A stretch of 64,000 nt of DNA from assembly GCA_022497155.1 (NCBI GenBank), contig MU385723.1:186001-250000 (forward strand). Direction: 5' to 3'. The translations under genes were made by a program, and so were the position numbers. This DNA is from Whalleya microplaca. Taxonomy: Eukaryota; Ascomycota; Sordariomycetes; Xylariales; Xylariaceae. The notes below the pieces were generated by a model. That model saw nothing but the letters and a program-made list of their open reading frames with translations. It was not told where the DNA came from and did no database searches. Shown piece by piece: positions 24,889-36,821 of the stretch (position 1 is its first letter; each line of letters opens with the position of its first letter).

Positions 24889-27759
24889 ATTAATATTAAT
24901 GTGGAGAGGTCGAAGCTTTTCTTTTGTACAAGGAAAGCATTAGAGCATGCTGGCCGGGTCACAATGGCCCAGCTACCAAACGAATATATAGAGGAGGGAA
25001 CCATCGGAACCAGGTCATCACAAGAACTATGGCCAACGAGAAACCATTCATGCCCGGTACAGAGTACCGCGAATCCGAATCAAGGGGGCATCCAAAGGGC
25101 GTTTCGCATAATGAGGAGTCGGTTCGTTATTTGTTATTCCAGCCACTACTTGGTTGTGTGTTCATCTTCTCGGCTTTTACATCGCGCTTGTTAGAGAGAA
25201 ACCGGCCCCACACGGTCTTGTCACAACTTCAACCGCCTTTTCTTGTACATTTATACTACTACTACAACCTTTCAGCCCCATGCATGATGCATCTGTCGTT
25301 ACTCTTTTTTTTATTACGCGGGCACACAACACAGCATGAGCTCGTCGAGGTTCAAAGAGCGGATTGATCAGCAAGAGAGCGCGTGTCACGGGGCAAAACG
25401 GAGTCTGGTGTTTATAGAGAAGCCCGATTGACACAATGGAAATTTGCAATTGTCATATTGTACGCGTGTATATAATATGTGTCATAGTAGAACATACCTA
25501 TCTAGCTACTGCCGCTGAAGAGTGTCCTGTTGCTTGTGATTTGATTTCTAGTCCTACGTGCATAATAAACATTACGAACTGAATGCCGTAGGCGAGTGTA
25601 GATATTATACTCACAAGGGCTCGCGAGACTCCCAACGCTCTCACTTGTCAATGGCAGTCACCGCTTACTGTGGATGCAATGAATGCCGTCGAAATAAAGT
25701 TGCTGACATGCGCTATGGATCTAGCACAGTACCGGCTAGGTTAGGTATCGCAATAGAGTTCTTGTCAAATGAGCTTAGCCTGCGAGCGCCGGCTGCTTGA
25801 TCGGGTTCGGCCTTGCATATGTGGACAGCGGCACAGTCAGCATGCATACATACCTACCTAGCTGTCTACCTACACATTTTACTTGCATACATAACACAGA
25901 TGGGGACGCCGTTGTATATACCATGGGTCGCGGCAACGGTTTACCTAGTTATTCCCCCTGTCCATCTGGTCTAGGCCGCTGTGGGGAAGAGGCTGTTACC
26001 ATGGGTCGAAGGCAGCGGGAAGCGCTGTACGTGCCGAAACCTGCTCAGCAAATAGTTCGCAGCGGGTGAGCTAGCCGGGTTTAGTCCACGTGGATGGGGA
26101 GATCATGTACCTGGGTATGAGGTGGAGAGGTAGGTACGTAGAGGATAGCAAGTAAAGAAGTTGGTGGGTGGGTGTTGTACATATATATATGTGCGTGTGT
26201 GCGTGTGCGTATTTATGTGTGCAGCTTAGCGAGACAACGAGGTTCCTTGGTAGTAGTCCTGGACAGAAAGAGGAGATGATCGAATGGACGGGCTTTTCAA
26301 ATTCCTAGGATCTCAGTTGAGATCGATGATAGATGAGAGGAGCTTCAGTCTGAATGCGTGACGGATGAATGTTTTGTCGCTCAGAATTGCTACTTGTAGT
26401 CCACCACCACTACTGCTACTCGTGCATTAGCAAACTATGCGCATTAGCGAGTTCCCATGAGAGGACAGTTGCTTCATGCGACTAATCGCGTGGCTGTTCC
26501 CGGGTGAGTAGTTCACTAGGCAGCTCGTTATATGTACATAATCATATATCCCTATTTCGCGGGTCATCGAGTCCGTTACAACCATACCATGATCTCTGTA
26601 ATGTCTATGAACCAGACAACCAATATATTGATATGTCGGCCGTTGGGAAGATAGAGAAGTTAGCTACATCGCTGCTATCGAGGCGTGTCGTCAACTTGAC
26701 AACTCCTAGATATACAGAGGTGTAACTAATGAGTTCAATTGTAATAGTGTGTACATTAAGTCTTGATACATTCTATTTCAGCTGCCCCTTCGTTTTGTGG
26801 GCAGACATACTAGGTATATAGATATGTATTTTCGAAGCACGATAATGAACACCTGCTAGACTTCCATAGACACGGTCATAAATTCACGGGGGACAGGGAC
26901 ATGGAGAGCCAGGAGACATCTCAGCTGAACGAAAGCAAAATGCATAACATATTTCCTACCATCCCATGTTCTGTTCTGGATATCCATACCCGGGCTCACC
27001 CGCACATGTTCTTCGACATGTGCCCCTGCGACGATTCTCCTCTTCTACCATCAATCTACAACTGAATCGCAGGGGACGATGCGAGCCCAAGACAGAGAGA
27101 ACACCACCTATTCCCTCCTTAGCCTTAGCCACTCCGAAACAACAATGACTACCGAGTTTTAAACAGGACAACACAACACCGCAGTTCTTCAATCAAGAAA
27201 CGAGCGTGTTTCAGCCTCCTCACATGACCGACCAAACCGCCCGCAACGAAAACACAGCCGCGAAAGGTATAAATCCAATGCCACAAAAAAGTTATCCACA
27301 GTTCATCTGGCTTTCCATAAAAATCTACCTCGAATAACAAGTAATCAAAACGGACCCCCAGGCCCGGGCATCAACACGAGACGTAGAGCTGTGTAACGGA
27401 CACAAGGGAAACCTCGTCTGGTTCCAAAGCCAGCCGAAGGCTCCCCGGGGGCTGAGAAATGGTAAAATGGGGGCCAGGGAAAATAGGCAGGTATCAGGCA
27501 AAAGAAGAATCAAATGCCACTAACGCCGACAACGCCATTGAACGCCGTCTTCGAGATCCTGCATGAGAAAAAAACGCCTGGCGAGTTCGAAGCATGTTTC
27601 AGCTCCTTGCCGATTGTATTCGAATTAGAGAGGTGTGAGGTGAGGGTAGTGCGGCTGAACGAGAGCAGCTAAGGTTGAGTGTGCTACCTTAGCGAGTAAT
27701 AGCCGATGCTGAAGAATCCGATTTGGTTCTTGTCTTGTAGATGGTTTGAAGCATCTTAT
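24889..27759. other. Intergenic, 2.9 kb
   Basis: This holds the 3' ends of two convergent genes. A TG-rich microsatellite lies at about 26180-26222. CAT/TAC-rich simple sequence is at 25840-25900. No coding or RNA gene was recognised. Confidence 0.45.
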
Positions 27760-29066
27760 TTACTTTTTGAGGACAGCATCGTAGATGCTAAATATGCCCG
27801 AGATGGCAGTGCCAACCAATACACCCTTGTAGCCACCATATATGGCGGTGTTGATGCGCGCAATTGACGTCTCGTCTATCCAGCCGCCAAAGGTAACGCC
27901 TTGACCATAAACTACATAAGAGATCACCGCCTTCACAATGCTGAAGGTCAGGGGATCAATAACGGAGTCAGGGGCAGGGGCACTACGACGCGTCACACGG
28001 CCATTGTGAGCACCACTGTTCAAATTGACGAAATAACCAACAAAGCTGGGCAGAATAGAGCTGGTGAAAGCCCAGAGGAGCGCGGGCGACCAGAAGGACG
28101 AAGTCAGAAGCAAGAACATGTCCGGAACGAAGACGGGGTAGTCCCTGCTGCCAAGAAATGAGATGGCGGGGATGGTGAACGCGTATCGATCAGCCAGGAT
28201 CTCAGGGCGCAAGAAGTATAGCTCGAAGGCGGAGATGGCGAAGAGGACTGACGACACAGTCGACAGGCTCGCGCGTGTCGCGTGTGTTGCTTCTGAGATG
28301 CCCGACTCCTTGTACAGCGACACGACGCGGGTCCTTACAGCTACGGCAGAGCGGTCGACAGCGTCGGCAACGTCCGCGGGAGTGGCAGGTAACGGAATGC
28401 GACTCGCGAGGGAGAGTGCACGACCTGGAGTCCGCGCGACAGCAGTCGAAGTGCTGGAGGGTTCCTCATCGGACCTATGGGATGAGGTGAGTAAACGCGT
28501 CGCGATGACGGCATGACACCGATTGCGAAGAATGCAACTTACTCAGGTGGCGCGAGCTCTTCAGGAGCCTTGGTAGCTCGTCGCCTTGAGACCTTCAGCT
28601 TCTCAATTGGGCCATCGAGGTCCTTCTTGACAGGCGAACCGACGGTCCTGGCGCGACTTGAGTAGTAGTTGGCGAGCTTGGGATCAGAGGAGAAAGTGGC
28701 CGCGTTCTCCGCCAAATACTCGTCGAGAGCAAGCTCGAGGTCTTGCTTCTTGAATGATTCGTAACTGTTGCGACCAAAGACACATGTCAGCCATGTGTAT
28801 CTTGTCTCGGGAATATGGCGCGCGGGGTTGCGACACTTGTCTTTCTATCCCGCATTCCTGAAGTTTAAAGCCATGATGCACCCTATGACACGCCACACAC
28901 GACGGTGTAAACCGCAGTACAAAACAACGCGAGAAACTTGAATTTTGTGATGAATTGCTACGTAAAGGACTCAATCGCACACGTACTTTTTGAGACCGGT
29001 GTGCTGAGCGAGCTCAGTCAGATCGGTCTTGCGCTGCCTCTGCAGCCAGCTGTTCGCGCCGGACAT
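27760..29066 (-). CDS. Conserved fungal membrane protein with SAP-like N-terminal motif
   Basis: Three exons (29066..28987, 28764..28543, 28474..27760) encode 338 residues, all phases closing with GTACGT and GTAAGT donors. Residues 2-50 form a helix-loop-helix pattern (RKTDLTELAQHTGLKNYESF, then KKQDLELALDEYL) that reads like a SAP or HEH-type fold. A basic linker (KLKVSRRRATKAP) and a Ser/Pro/Ala-rich region follow. Four or five hydrophobic segments occupy residues 170-338, including VFVPDMFLLLTSSFW, a central stretch LLWAFTSSILPSFVGYFV and a C-terminal YKGVLVGTAISGIFSIYDAV. Similar uncharacterised proteins are widespread in Pezizomycotina. A SAP-like region joined to membrane helices would suit the inner nuclear membrane, but that is speculation. 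Confidence 0.82.
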
Positions 29067-29651
29067 TTTTGGGTTTTGGGGTTGGGTTGATGCGACGATG
29101 AGCTTCAACCAATGTCTAGGTTCAGGTATATGGGTATCAACGTGATCGCGTGAATTATGCGACCAAGATGCAGTTATTCTCAAGAGATTGGCAACAAGTG
29201 GTCCGTGATGAACTGGGGATGGTGGTGTTCGGTTCTGATAAAGGATAATGGTTCTGATGATTGATTGACTGATTGATCGCACCGTGTGTTGTGACGGGGG
29301 AGATAAGCTAGGCAAGCTGCGAGTGCGAGGTGTTGTTTATGTTTTTATTGTTGTGACGTGCAGAAACGAGGAAAAGCGGGAGCCCGGCGGGGACTAGACG
29401 GGTCACGGGCGCGGTCTTGGACGTGGCAGCAGTGGACTCTTGTTGCTGTCTTGGGTCTTGGGGGGGGGGAGGGGGGGGCCGTACACGTAGGTTAGCTTGG
29501 GGTTAGTGAGGAAAGCGGGAGGCTGGGGGTTCGGTGTATGTAGCTCCTACTGTACATACAGTTTACGTAGTAGACTGCTGCTAGGTTAGGTTACTTTGAA
29601 CATACAGTATACTACCTAAGTGGAGAAATAGAAACCTCTTGCAAGCATCAT
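29067..29651. other. Intergenic with poly-G tract
   Basis: This lies upstream of the SAP-like membrane protein gene. It contains a run of ten G, one A and eight G at 29460-29478. TACTGTACATACAGTTTACGT-like inverted words follow at 29550-29570. No gene was seen. Confidence 0.5.
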
Positions 29652-30143
29652 CAGTCTACCTACAATCCACAGGGATTATAAACGTTATTTTTCTACTTCT
29701 CCACACACCCTCCTGCTATTGGCTGCATCCATCAATCTTGTACCGCATCATACAATTTGTATGCGAATCTACATACTTAATAATCCATTTTATCGCTATT
29801 TACCTCCTGAGCTTTGTAGCGCTGCTTGCAGCCACAACCCCCCTGAAATCTGGCAATATAGTGAACCACGCTTCCTAAATAGCCTCTTATAGCCTGCAAC
29901 TCCTTTAGTATTAATTATCTAATTGATAATTATTATCAAGCTAGCTTTCCATTCAAAATTACTCGTTTTTAATAAGGTCTAGAGGTTGTTACTACTATGC
30001 TTCGGATATGTACATTCTCCATATAAATTGTATGGTATGGTACATGGCCAAGGGATGCAGCCAATAGCAGCAGGATGTATGGAGTTGTGTGGGGGCAACT
30101 TGAGAAATAACGTTTATAATCCCTGAGGATTGTAGCAGTCTAC
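29652..30143. mobile_element. Non-autonomous inverted-repeat transposon (MITE) with 8-bp target duplication
   Basis: The element proper is 29660-30135 (476 bp). It is flanked on both sides by the identical direct 8-mer CAGTCTAC (29652-29659 and 30136-30143). Its left arm (29660-29774) and right arm (30007-30135) are inverted copies. The outer block beginning CTACAATCC and running through GGATTATAAACGTTATTT matches at all but one position, the inner block CTGCTATTGGCTGCATCC is exact, and a third block around CATACAATTT is also shared. There is no transposase frame between the arms. An 8-bp duplication fits hAT-type transposition; the long arms (115-129 bp) are also reminiscent of Mutator-like MITEs. 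No second copy was found in this window. Confidence 0.85.
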
Positions 30144-30560
30144 TGTTATTACTATTAAGATAATGTCGTACCTAATGCACGTAAAATCACCTCTTCATGT
30201 TCGGAAATTTAGGGGGCGGGGAATTTCAGTATTCATTCCCAGGCACCGTTGGAACCCACTTACATACATCAATTGATACTACTACGCTGGCTAGTAGGTG
30301 GGTAAGCACATCAACTTACATTCTCATATTATATCTTGGTCACTTCGTCGGTTTCTGTCCTGGCTACCTATGAGCTGATTCAAGTTATAGGCCAAATATG
30401 TGATGCAAAGACTTGATGTTTTAATTACGACTAAAACCCCTCTGTCCAATAGCCGACACCCTGACCGTATATGATACATGTAAATGACCTTCCCAATGAT
30501 GATATATATACACTCCGTTGCTTGCAACCATGCCAAACAGCACCCTTTTCTCCTCATGTC
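30144..30560. other. Intergenic, 0.4 kb
   Basis: This is the 3' flank of the P450 gene. No feature was recognised. Confidence 0.5.
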
Positions 30561-32669
30561 TCATGATTCGATCCAATCAACAAACTTTTCATCGCCTCTC
30601 CTGACCATCCTGATAGGAACATGCTGGTTGCCGTGGAGTTTCAGCGTGATCAGACTAGTCGCGCCTTGGACTATCTCTCTCGACTTGTCCTGCGCAATCT
30701 TATATACTTGAGCCTTCTCTTCCCTACTCATGACCGCAACCTTCTCGTCACTGGCCCATTCGTCCACCGCGAGCTCAATGCTGTATTTCTGGAAGATGAC
30801 CGCGAGTACCGAAACCAGCTCCACGAGCGCAATGCGTCGGCCCAGGCAGGCTCTGGCGCCGTCTGAAAACGGGATGAAGGCTCCGCGTGGCGGTCGGTAC
30901 AGCTGCGCACTTGTATCGGACCCGGTGTAGCCGCCGAAGTCCTCCGTGTCTGCGCCCTCGACAGCGGTGCTGTCGCTGCTGGCGTCAGTCTGGAACCACC
31001 GTTCCGGCACGAAGTCTTCGACATCCGTCGCGGCACCGGTGATTTTGCTCGGCTTAGTCGGCCAGTACCTCGGATTACGCTGCGCGGCCGCCGTGACCAT
31101 GCCCACCCCCGCCTTGCGGGGGAGCAGGTACCGCTCGCCATTGATGGTGACGGGCTGGTCTTGGGACGGAGACACCATCTTCGGGATGTCGACCACGGGT
31201 GGAACCAGCCTGAGAGTTTCGTTGACGGTGGCCCCCACCATCGAAGCAAATAGGGGGTTGATGACCGTCTCGTAATCCCACGTTGCCGGGTCCTGCCCAC
31301 CCAGCATACTGTCGACTTCCTTTTGGAGCCGACGCTGGGAAGCTGGATGAGTAGCCAGCTCCACGAGTGCGAAGTGGAGAACATTAGCAGTGGTCTCGTG
31401 ACCTGCCACGATGTTGATGAAGGCGTTTCCAATGATTTCCGAATCCTTTAATGTGGTAATTTTGCCGTCTTTCTTTGCTGACCCCCCAGTTTTCGACGCG
31501 TCCTCTAATTTATCGCTGTAGCTTGAGCGCACCAAGGAGCCCATGATGTCGAGGCCTTTATCGCTATTATTCCCTTGACGTACATCTTCGATCTTTTCCT
31601 GTAAGAACTCATTCATATAATGTACGAAGTTGCTTTCCGCATCCAAAGCTTGTTTCGCGCGCTTGCTCGGAACAATTCCTGCATTGACACCATTAGATTC
31701 TCAAGTTAATATGCCAGTGGATGGCTCGACCTACCCAATATCCATTTTGGCACGATCAGAAGCAGGATCAGATTGTCAAGAGTTCGGCCTAGTGCATTGA
31801 CGAAACTCATCGAGTGCCCTTCAGGGGCTTCCTGAGTTGCGTATTTGGCTAACCTCGGATCGGCATCTGGTGGAAATGATTGGCCTGGCCATAGAATCTT
31901 GAGGCCAAAGCCAATGGTCGCAATGATGTTGAGTGTGAGGGATGCTGTGTCTTGTTCGAGCGTCCTGATGGTCTTGTTGCCCATGCCGTCAGGTCCAAGC
32001 CATAAGTTGATTACTCCTTGTGTCTGATTGATGGACTCCCCAAATACCAAAGCAGTATTCTTCTCATTGAACGAGGCGGAGGTGATCTTGCGGTGCATGC
32101 GCCACGCCGCGCCTTCTAACGTCACAACATTCTGGCCATATTGTTCTAGAATAGTATAGGCCTCCAGCGGCTTGGGGAATGTTTCTCGCTTGGATGTTAG
32201 CTGATGAATAAGCTCAGCGCTATCCGTATAGCAGATGATCCCCCCAGGCGAAACGATCAAGAAGGCATCCCCAATCTTGTCGAACAGTCTATGGTTCTCC
32301 ACATATTGCCATCTTGGGTTCAACATGCTATTCCGAAAATAGTGTCAGATGGCTTGGATACCAGCAATGTAAGTGTTTCAGTTAGGTACTCACATTTCGA
32401 TGTCTTGCCAGTATTTGCGAGGTAGCAATTTATAAACAGGAACCCATAAACCATTGAATATCTGTCCAAATTTATTCCATGGGCTAAAAGCTGTAAAGAG
32501 GGAAGGTCAGCTTCCACGGGCCGGGCCGGATTTGAGAGGACTTACGAAGGACGTAATAAGGCAAGCCTGATTGCCTCGCTGAAGCAACATTGGCAGTAAT
32601 CCCAGATATTATCTTAAATGAAGTATATGAAATCGCTACACCTAGCAGCAGCAATATACTAGAGATCAT
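30561..32669 (-). CDS. Cytochrome P450 monooxygenase
   Basis: Four exons (32669..32546, 32490..32394, 32327..31735, 31678..30561) encode 643 residues. An N-terminal hydrophobic anchor (MISSILLLLGVAISY) should tether it to the ER membrane. The I-helix oxygen-binding motif AGHETT is near 363, the K-helix ETLR near 425, and the heme loop FSDGARACLGRR, with its Cys ligand, near 541. It would hydroxylate or oxidise a small hydrophobic substrate with a P450 reductase; the substrate is unknown. The protein is about 100 residues longer than usual, partly from an acidic Ser/Asp/Thr-rich insertion (about 485-525) just before the heme loop. The frame is open upstream to 32783 with only a GTG at 32699, so the internal ATG was chosen. 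No backbone synthase or transporter adjoins it. Confidence 0.93.
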
Positions 32670-34443
32670 TGTGATGAAATCGTCGGCGCTTGCGCCCACG
32701 AAACTCGGATGGAGGACGGGATTCCACTGATTCAGGTATCCAGGGCTCTGAATGCTCCAGCAAGTGCCCAGAGACTCCCTTTATTAGAATTTGCCTATAG
32801 GCAAGAAAAGAATCAAGAAAGCGTCAAGTAAGCAGCACACTGCAACAAAAGAATGAAAGAAAAATAATTACGAAATGCCTCCTTGTAATTTGCCAAATGG
32901 TATGACCTACATAGGTAGGTAGTCCATCATGTCTAAGTACGGAGGCGTTTCGGGACTCCTACCATCCGTGCGCTAAAAAGGGCCGAGGCCCGTCATAGAA
33001 ATTGCAAGTATCGCTTAAGTACTTTTCGCAATTCGAGCTTCGAAAACGACCGTAGAATGCCAATGGAAGTCATAAGCCCGCTTAGGGTTACCGGCAGCGG
33101 GCATTTCCTTGCAGGCGGCTTGCAGGGCTCAGAGTCTTCACCGATGCACTCGGCTTCTAGAGTATGATTCCCCCCAACTCAACCACCCCGTGATCTGGTT
33201 TGAAACTAGACCCCTCTGTTTCTGCGTTTGTTTCAAGGCTCCTTGATGTTTCAAAATTTCAACCCACCTACCTTATATAAAAAGGGTCATAGAAATGGAG
33301 ATACTGTTAGCGTTATCTGCAACTTTGTCATCCCGCGTTCTTTGTTATATAAGAGGTTGAGGTTGCGTTCTGTACAAGCTATCCACTTACACATAAGAAA
33401 AGTGATATCGCCAATTCAACTTGTGCCATCAACTGGCAATGATAATGATAAAAGTATCGGTCTATTGAATGAGTGATGACTTGCCTCAATGTTAGTGTTA
33501 CTTTGAAAGTGTAGTTAGACATTGATGTAAGCTAAGTTGTGAAGACATAACCTTATTCTCTTAATGTTAAGAGCGTAATGGTATCTCGAGGAAAGTCTGC
33601 TGTGGGGCTGGCGGTGATTCGGAGGCTTACATGTAGCGCACCCGCAGGTCTACAGGTCCTATGGAGGTTAGGTAGACGGGCTGCTATGCAATTTATCTTA
33701 AGCAGGTCGCATAATCTCATTGCTGGCGATTTATCGTGTCTTGTGCAACGCCTGTTTAATGTATCGTAAATAGCATTCGGGTTACTGCGGTTCTGTCAGC
33801 AAGCTACTGGTATGTTTCTATAATTGACGGATAGTTGCAAATACTCTTGCGTACAACATCGGCGGCGTTCCGGCGCCGTCTGCCCGCAATGTACGGCTCC
33901 GGATAGCCCGGTTTAAAGACTTGGAGGCGGACTTGAAGTTGTGGCTGCGTTCCGTTAAAAGCTAATGGCTTAATGAACGGCTTCGCTATCGGCGTTGCGT
34001 TAACTGGCTCTCAGCCTATTGCACTTGATCGTCAAATTGAAGTTAATGTTACTTAGGACATCTTACTCAACTGTTCCTTCGTTGGTATGAATTAAATGAC
34101 GTCTATAGCCCGTCATTTTGATAGTATATACTGTAGAACTTCATCTACAGCTATAAAACTAATAAAGCTAGCTAGTATCTTTCGCCTTACTGCGTACATG
34201 TTCTATTCAGCTTCATGTTCCCCCATGCATACTACCAAAAGTAGCCAATGACCGGAAGGAACAGACCAATGAGATACTTGAGTGTTGTCTCGGCTAGCTC
34301 CACAGGTTGCGGACAGCGCAGACATCTCCGCGCTGACGTACATACGTGCATATATACATGTCGTACCTCACTCCCGGGCTGAAACAGCCCATTCATAATC
34401 CGTCTTCCAGTCGCACAACACGAACGACGTAGGAACGTCAGCC
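32670..34443. other. Intergenic, 1.8 kb
   Basis: This is the divergent promoter region between the P450 and molybdate transporter genes. Short frames at 33228-33769 show no family features. Nothing else was recognised. Confidence 0.45.
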
Positions 34444-35821
34444 ATGGCTTCATTCTTTTCGAATATCAAGCGATTCCATCGCAACAATGCTACCACTCTG
34501 CGCAGCTCGCCCCTCGCCGAGATCTCGGGCGCTCTCGGCGACCTCGGCACCCTCCTCCCGCTGATGATCACTCTGGCGGTCAACGGCTCGATCTCGCTCT
34601 CGACCACACTGGTGTTTTCCGGCTTCTATAACCTGGTTACCGGTGTCGTGTTCGGCATTCCGCTGCCGGTGCAGCCGATGAAGGTAGTTACTTACTCATA
34701 TTCTTAAGCCAGCTGTCTTAACGCGCAGCACTTACTAACAAATCCACCAGGCCATCGCCGCAGCCGCTATCGCCTCGCACACGTCGGAGCGCGAAACCGT
34801 GGCCGCCGGCAGCGTGGTCGCCATCGTGGTGCTCGTGCTGAGCATCACGGGGCTGCTGCACTGGGTGACGCGCGTGATCCCGATCCCGGTGATCAAGGGG
34901 ATCCAGTTCGGCGCGGGGCTTTCGCTGGTCATCTCGGCGGGCAGCTCGCTGCTGCAGCCCTTCATGCACGTGTGGCGCCTGCCGCTGGACAACCTGGTGT
35001 GGTCGTTCGCGGCCTTCGTGCTGCTGATCCTGACGCAGAAGTCGCCGCGGTTCCCGTACGCGCTGATCATCTTCGTCGCCGGGCTCGTGCTGGCGATTAT
35101 CGCGGTTGCCACGAGCGCGCATAGACGGTTGCCTTGGTTCCGCGTCTGGCGCCCGTACTTCGAACTCCCCTGGTGGAGCGCCGATGCCGTTGGCATGGGC
35201 GTCGCGCAGCTGCCGCTCACGACGCTGAACTCCGTCATTGCGGCCAGTGCGCTCGCCGCGGATCTGCTGCCCGATCTGCCGACGCCGAGCGTCACTGCGC
35301 TCGGCGTCAGCGTCGCCGCAATGAACCTCCTCGGCTGCTGGTTCGGCGCTATGCCCGTGTGCCACGGCGCCGGCGGGCTCGCCGCGCAGTACCGCTTCGG
35401 GGCGCGCAGCGGCACCAGCATCATCTTGCTCGGCTTGTTCAAGATGGTGCTCGGCATCGTGTTCGGTGAGACGTTGCTGGATCTGCTGACGGCGTTCCCG
35501 AAGACGCTGTTGGGGATCATGGTCGTCGCGGCGGGCCTGGAGTTAGCGAAGGTAGGCCAGAGCCTGAATCATGGCGCTTCGGATCTGTGGGAGTCGTCGG
35601 TCGAGCACCATAAGCGACATAGGGACGTCTCGGACGAGGAGAGGGCCGAGAGGTGGACTGTCATGCTCATGACTACGGCGGGTATACTGGCTTTCAAGAA
35701 CGACGGGATCGGGTTTGTGGCTGGCATGCTCTGTCATTGGGCTTATAAGTTCGTGGATTGGGTTGAGCGGAAGAGAAGTGGGAGGAGATCTGGAGAGCGA
35801 AGACCTTTGTTGAACGCGTAG
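34444..35821 (+). CDS. Molybdate transporter, MOT1 family
   Basis: Two exons, 34444-34683 and 34751-35821, joined in phase 0 across a 67-nt intron with branch TTACTAAC, encode 436 residues. Both MOT1 signatures are present: PLPVQPMKAIAA (about 73-84, spanning the splice junction) and AMPVCHGAGGLAAQYRFGAR (about 280). About ten hydrophobic segments follow an N-terminal SPLAEISGALGDLGTLLP block. MOT1 proteins are relatives of SLC26/SulP permeases lacking a STAS domain and import molybdate at nanomolar levels for molybdenum cofactor enzymes such as nitrate reductase. The membrane may be plasma or vacuolar, which sequence does not settle. The ATG has a strong context (GTCAGCCATGG). Exon 2 is much more GC-rich than the flanks, as is usual for coding DNA here. 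Confidence 0.95.
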
Positions 35822-36104
35822 AAGCATATACACCACCCGCTGTGAGAGTATGTACGACCGTTTCTAGTTCATGATCACGAAGACACGCTTGTGCGAATAG
35901 ACCGTCGTAAGGGCTTATCGACTCTTAACATTATTTTCATGGTATTTAAGGTTATGTACAGATTTTACAAGAGATATAGGGGGATGAGATATATATATCA
36001 GAAAACCATCACTCGACCAGCAAGCAAGACACCACCGGTCTCCGCGCTGTTCTTCATCTCGCCAGACGACGCTTCCTATCCGTGGGGATATTACGCGCTC
36101 GCGC

Positions 36105-36821
36105 TCAAATCTTCTCCATGATCCCCACGTCGCCCATCATCATCCTCCTCATATCGCCCTGATGCCTCCTCTGCACCCTTGCCAACAACAGATACCTAAC
36201 ACCCACGAACAGCGCCGCGCAAACCCCCAAGCAGCAGCCCTCGACAATCCCCGTGACCTTGGCCGTGACGCTCCACACGCCGCCGTGGCTCGCGTACACG
36301 CTCGTCAGCGTCGACAGCAACCCCGCGAGCGCGTTCATCGCCCCCGGGAGGTACAGTCTGCTCAGCAACCAAACGTAATTCCGCCGCCAGCGCACCGACA
36401 GCCAGACCATGCCCCCCGCCCCCAGGCCGCAGCACAGCGACGCCACGACCACCAGCGGCACGTGCTTGACCTGCTCGAGCACGGTGGCGGCCGCCGCGTT
36501 GTCGGGGGATAGGGAGCGTAGGCTCGTGAATGTGCCGGGGTACACTACGAAGCCCGCCAGCAGGATCCAGGTGCTGGCCGCCGCGAGTAGGTTGTGGAGG
36601 TCGGGGATCGTGTCTTGCTCCAGCAGCATCGAGACGTAGTCTGTGTGGAAGCTGGTGTTTTGATGGTGCAGGGACGGGACGTGGGGTGCTGGTGGTAGCG
36701 GCCAGGTGGCTGCTTGGTGGGAGGTGTGGCTGGCGTAGCTGGTGTGACTGGCGCTGGTTTGGGTTCGACTGGGTTTCCTGATCGAATGCCCAGTTGCAGG
36801 GAATGTTGTGCTTTTATTCAT
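36105..36821 (-). CDS. Uncharacterised four-pass fungal membrane protein
   Basis: This is a single exon of 238 residues from ATG (36821) to TGA. The first 60 residues are Ser/Thr/His-rich and probably disordered. Four hydrophobic segments follow: ILLAGFVVYPGTFTSL (about 87), HVPLVVVASLCCGLGAGGMV (about 118), a segment around LPGAMNALAGLLSTLTSVYA (about 155) and VTGIVEGCCLGVCAALFVGV (about 190). The tail is basic and Met-rich (RRHQGDMRRMMMGD). I know of similar unnamed proteins in Pezizomycotina but no function. Its 3' end lies 284 nt from the convergent molybdate transporter gene. Confidence 0.75.
   Translation of the reverse strand: MNKSTTFPATGHSIRKPSRTQTSASHTSYASHTSHQAATWPLPPAPHVPSLHHQNTSFHTDYVSMLLEQDTIPDLHNLLAAASTWILLAGFVVYPGTFTSLRSLSPDNAAAATVLEQVKHVPLVVVASLCCGLGAGGMVWLSVRWRRNYVWLLSRLYLPGAMNALAGLLSTLTSVYASHGGVWSVTAKVTGIVEGCCLGVCAALFVGVRYLLLARVQRRHQGDMRRMMMGDVGIMEKI

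Noticed and set aside
30561..32669. P450 plus MFS transporter as a secondary-metabolite cluster
   Set aside because: They are about 13 kb apart with unrelated genes between, and no polyketide, peptide or terpene synthase is present in the window.
34718..35520. Antisense frames of 215 and 261 residues
   Set aside because: They are shadows of the GC-rich exon 2 of the molybdate transporter.
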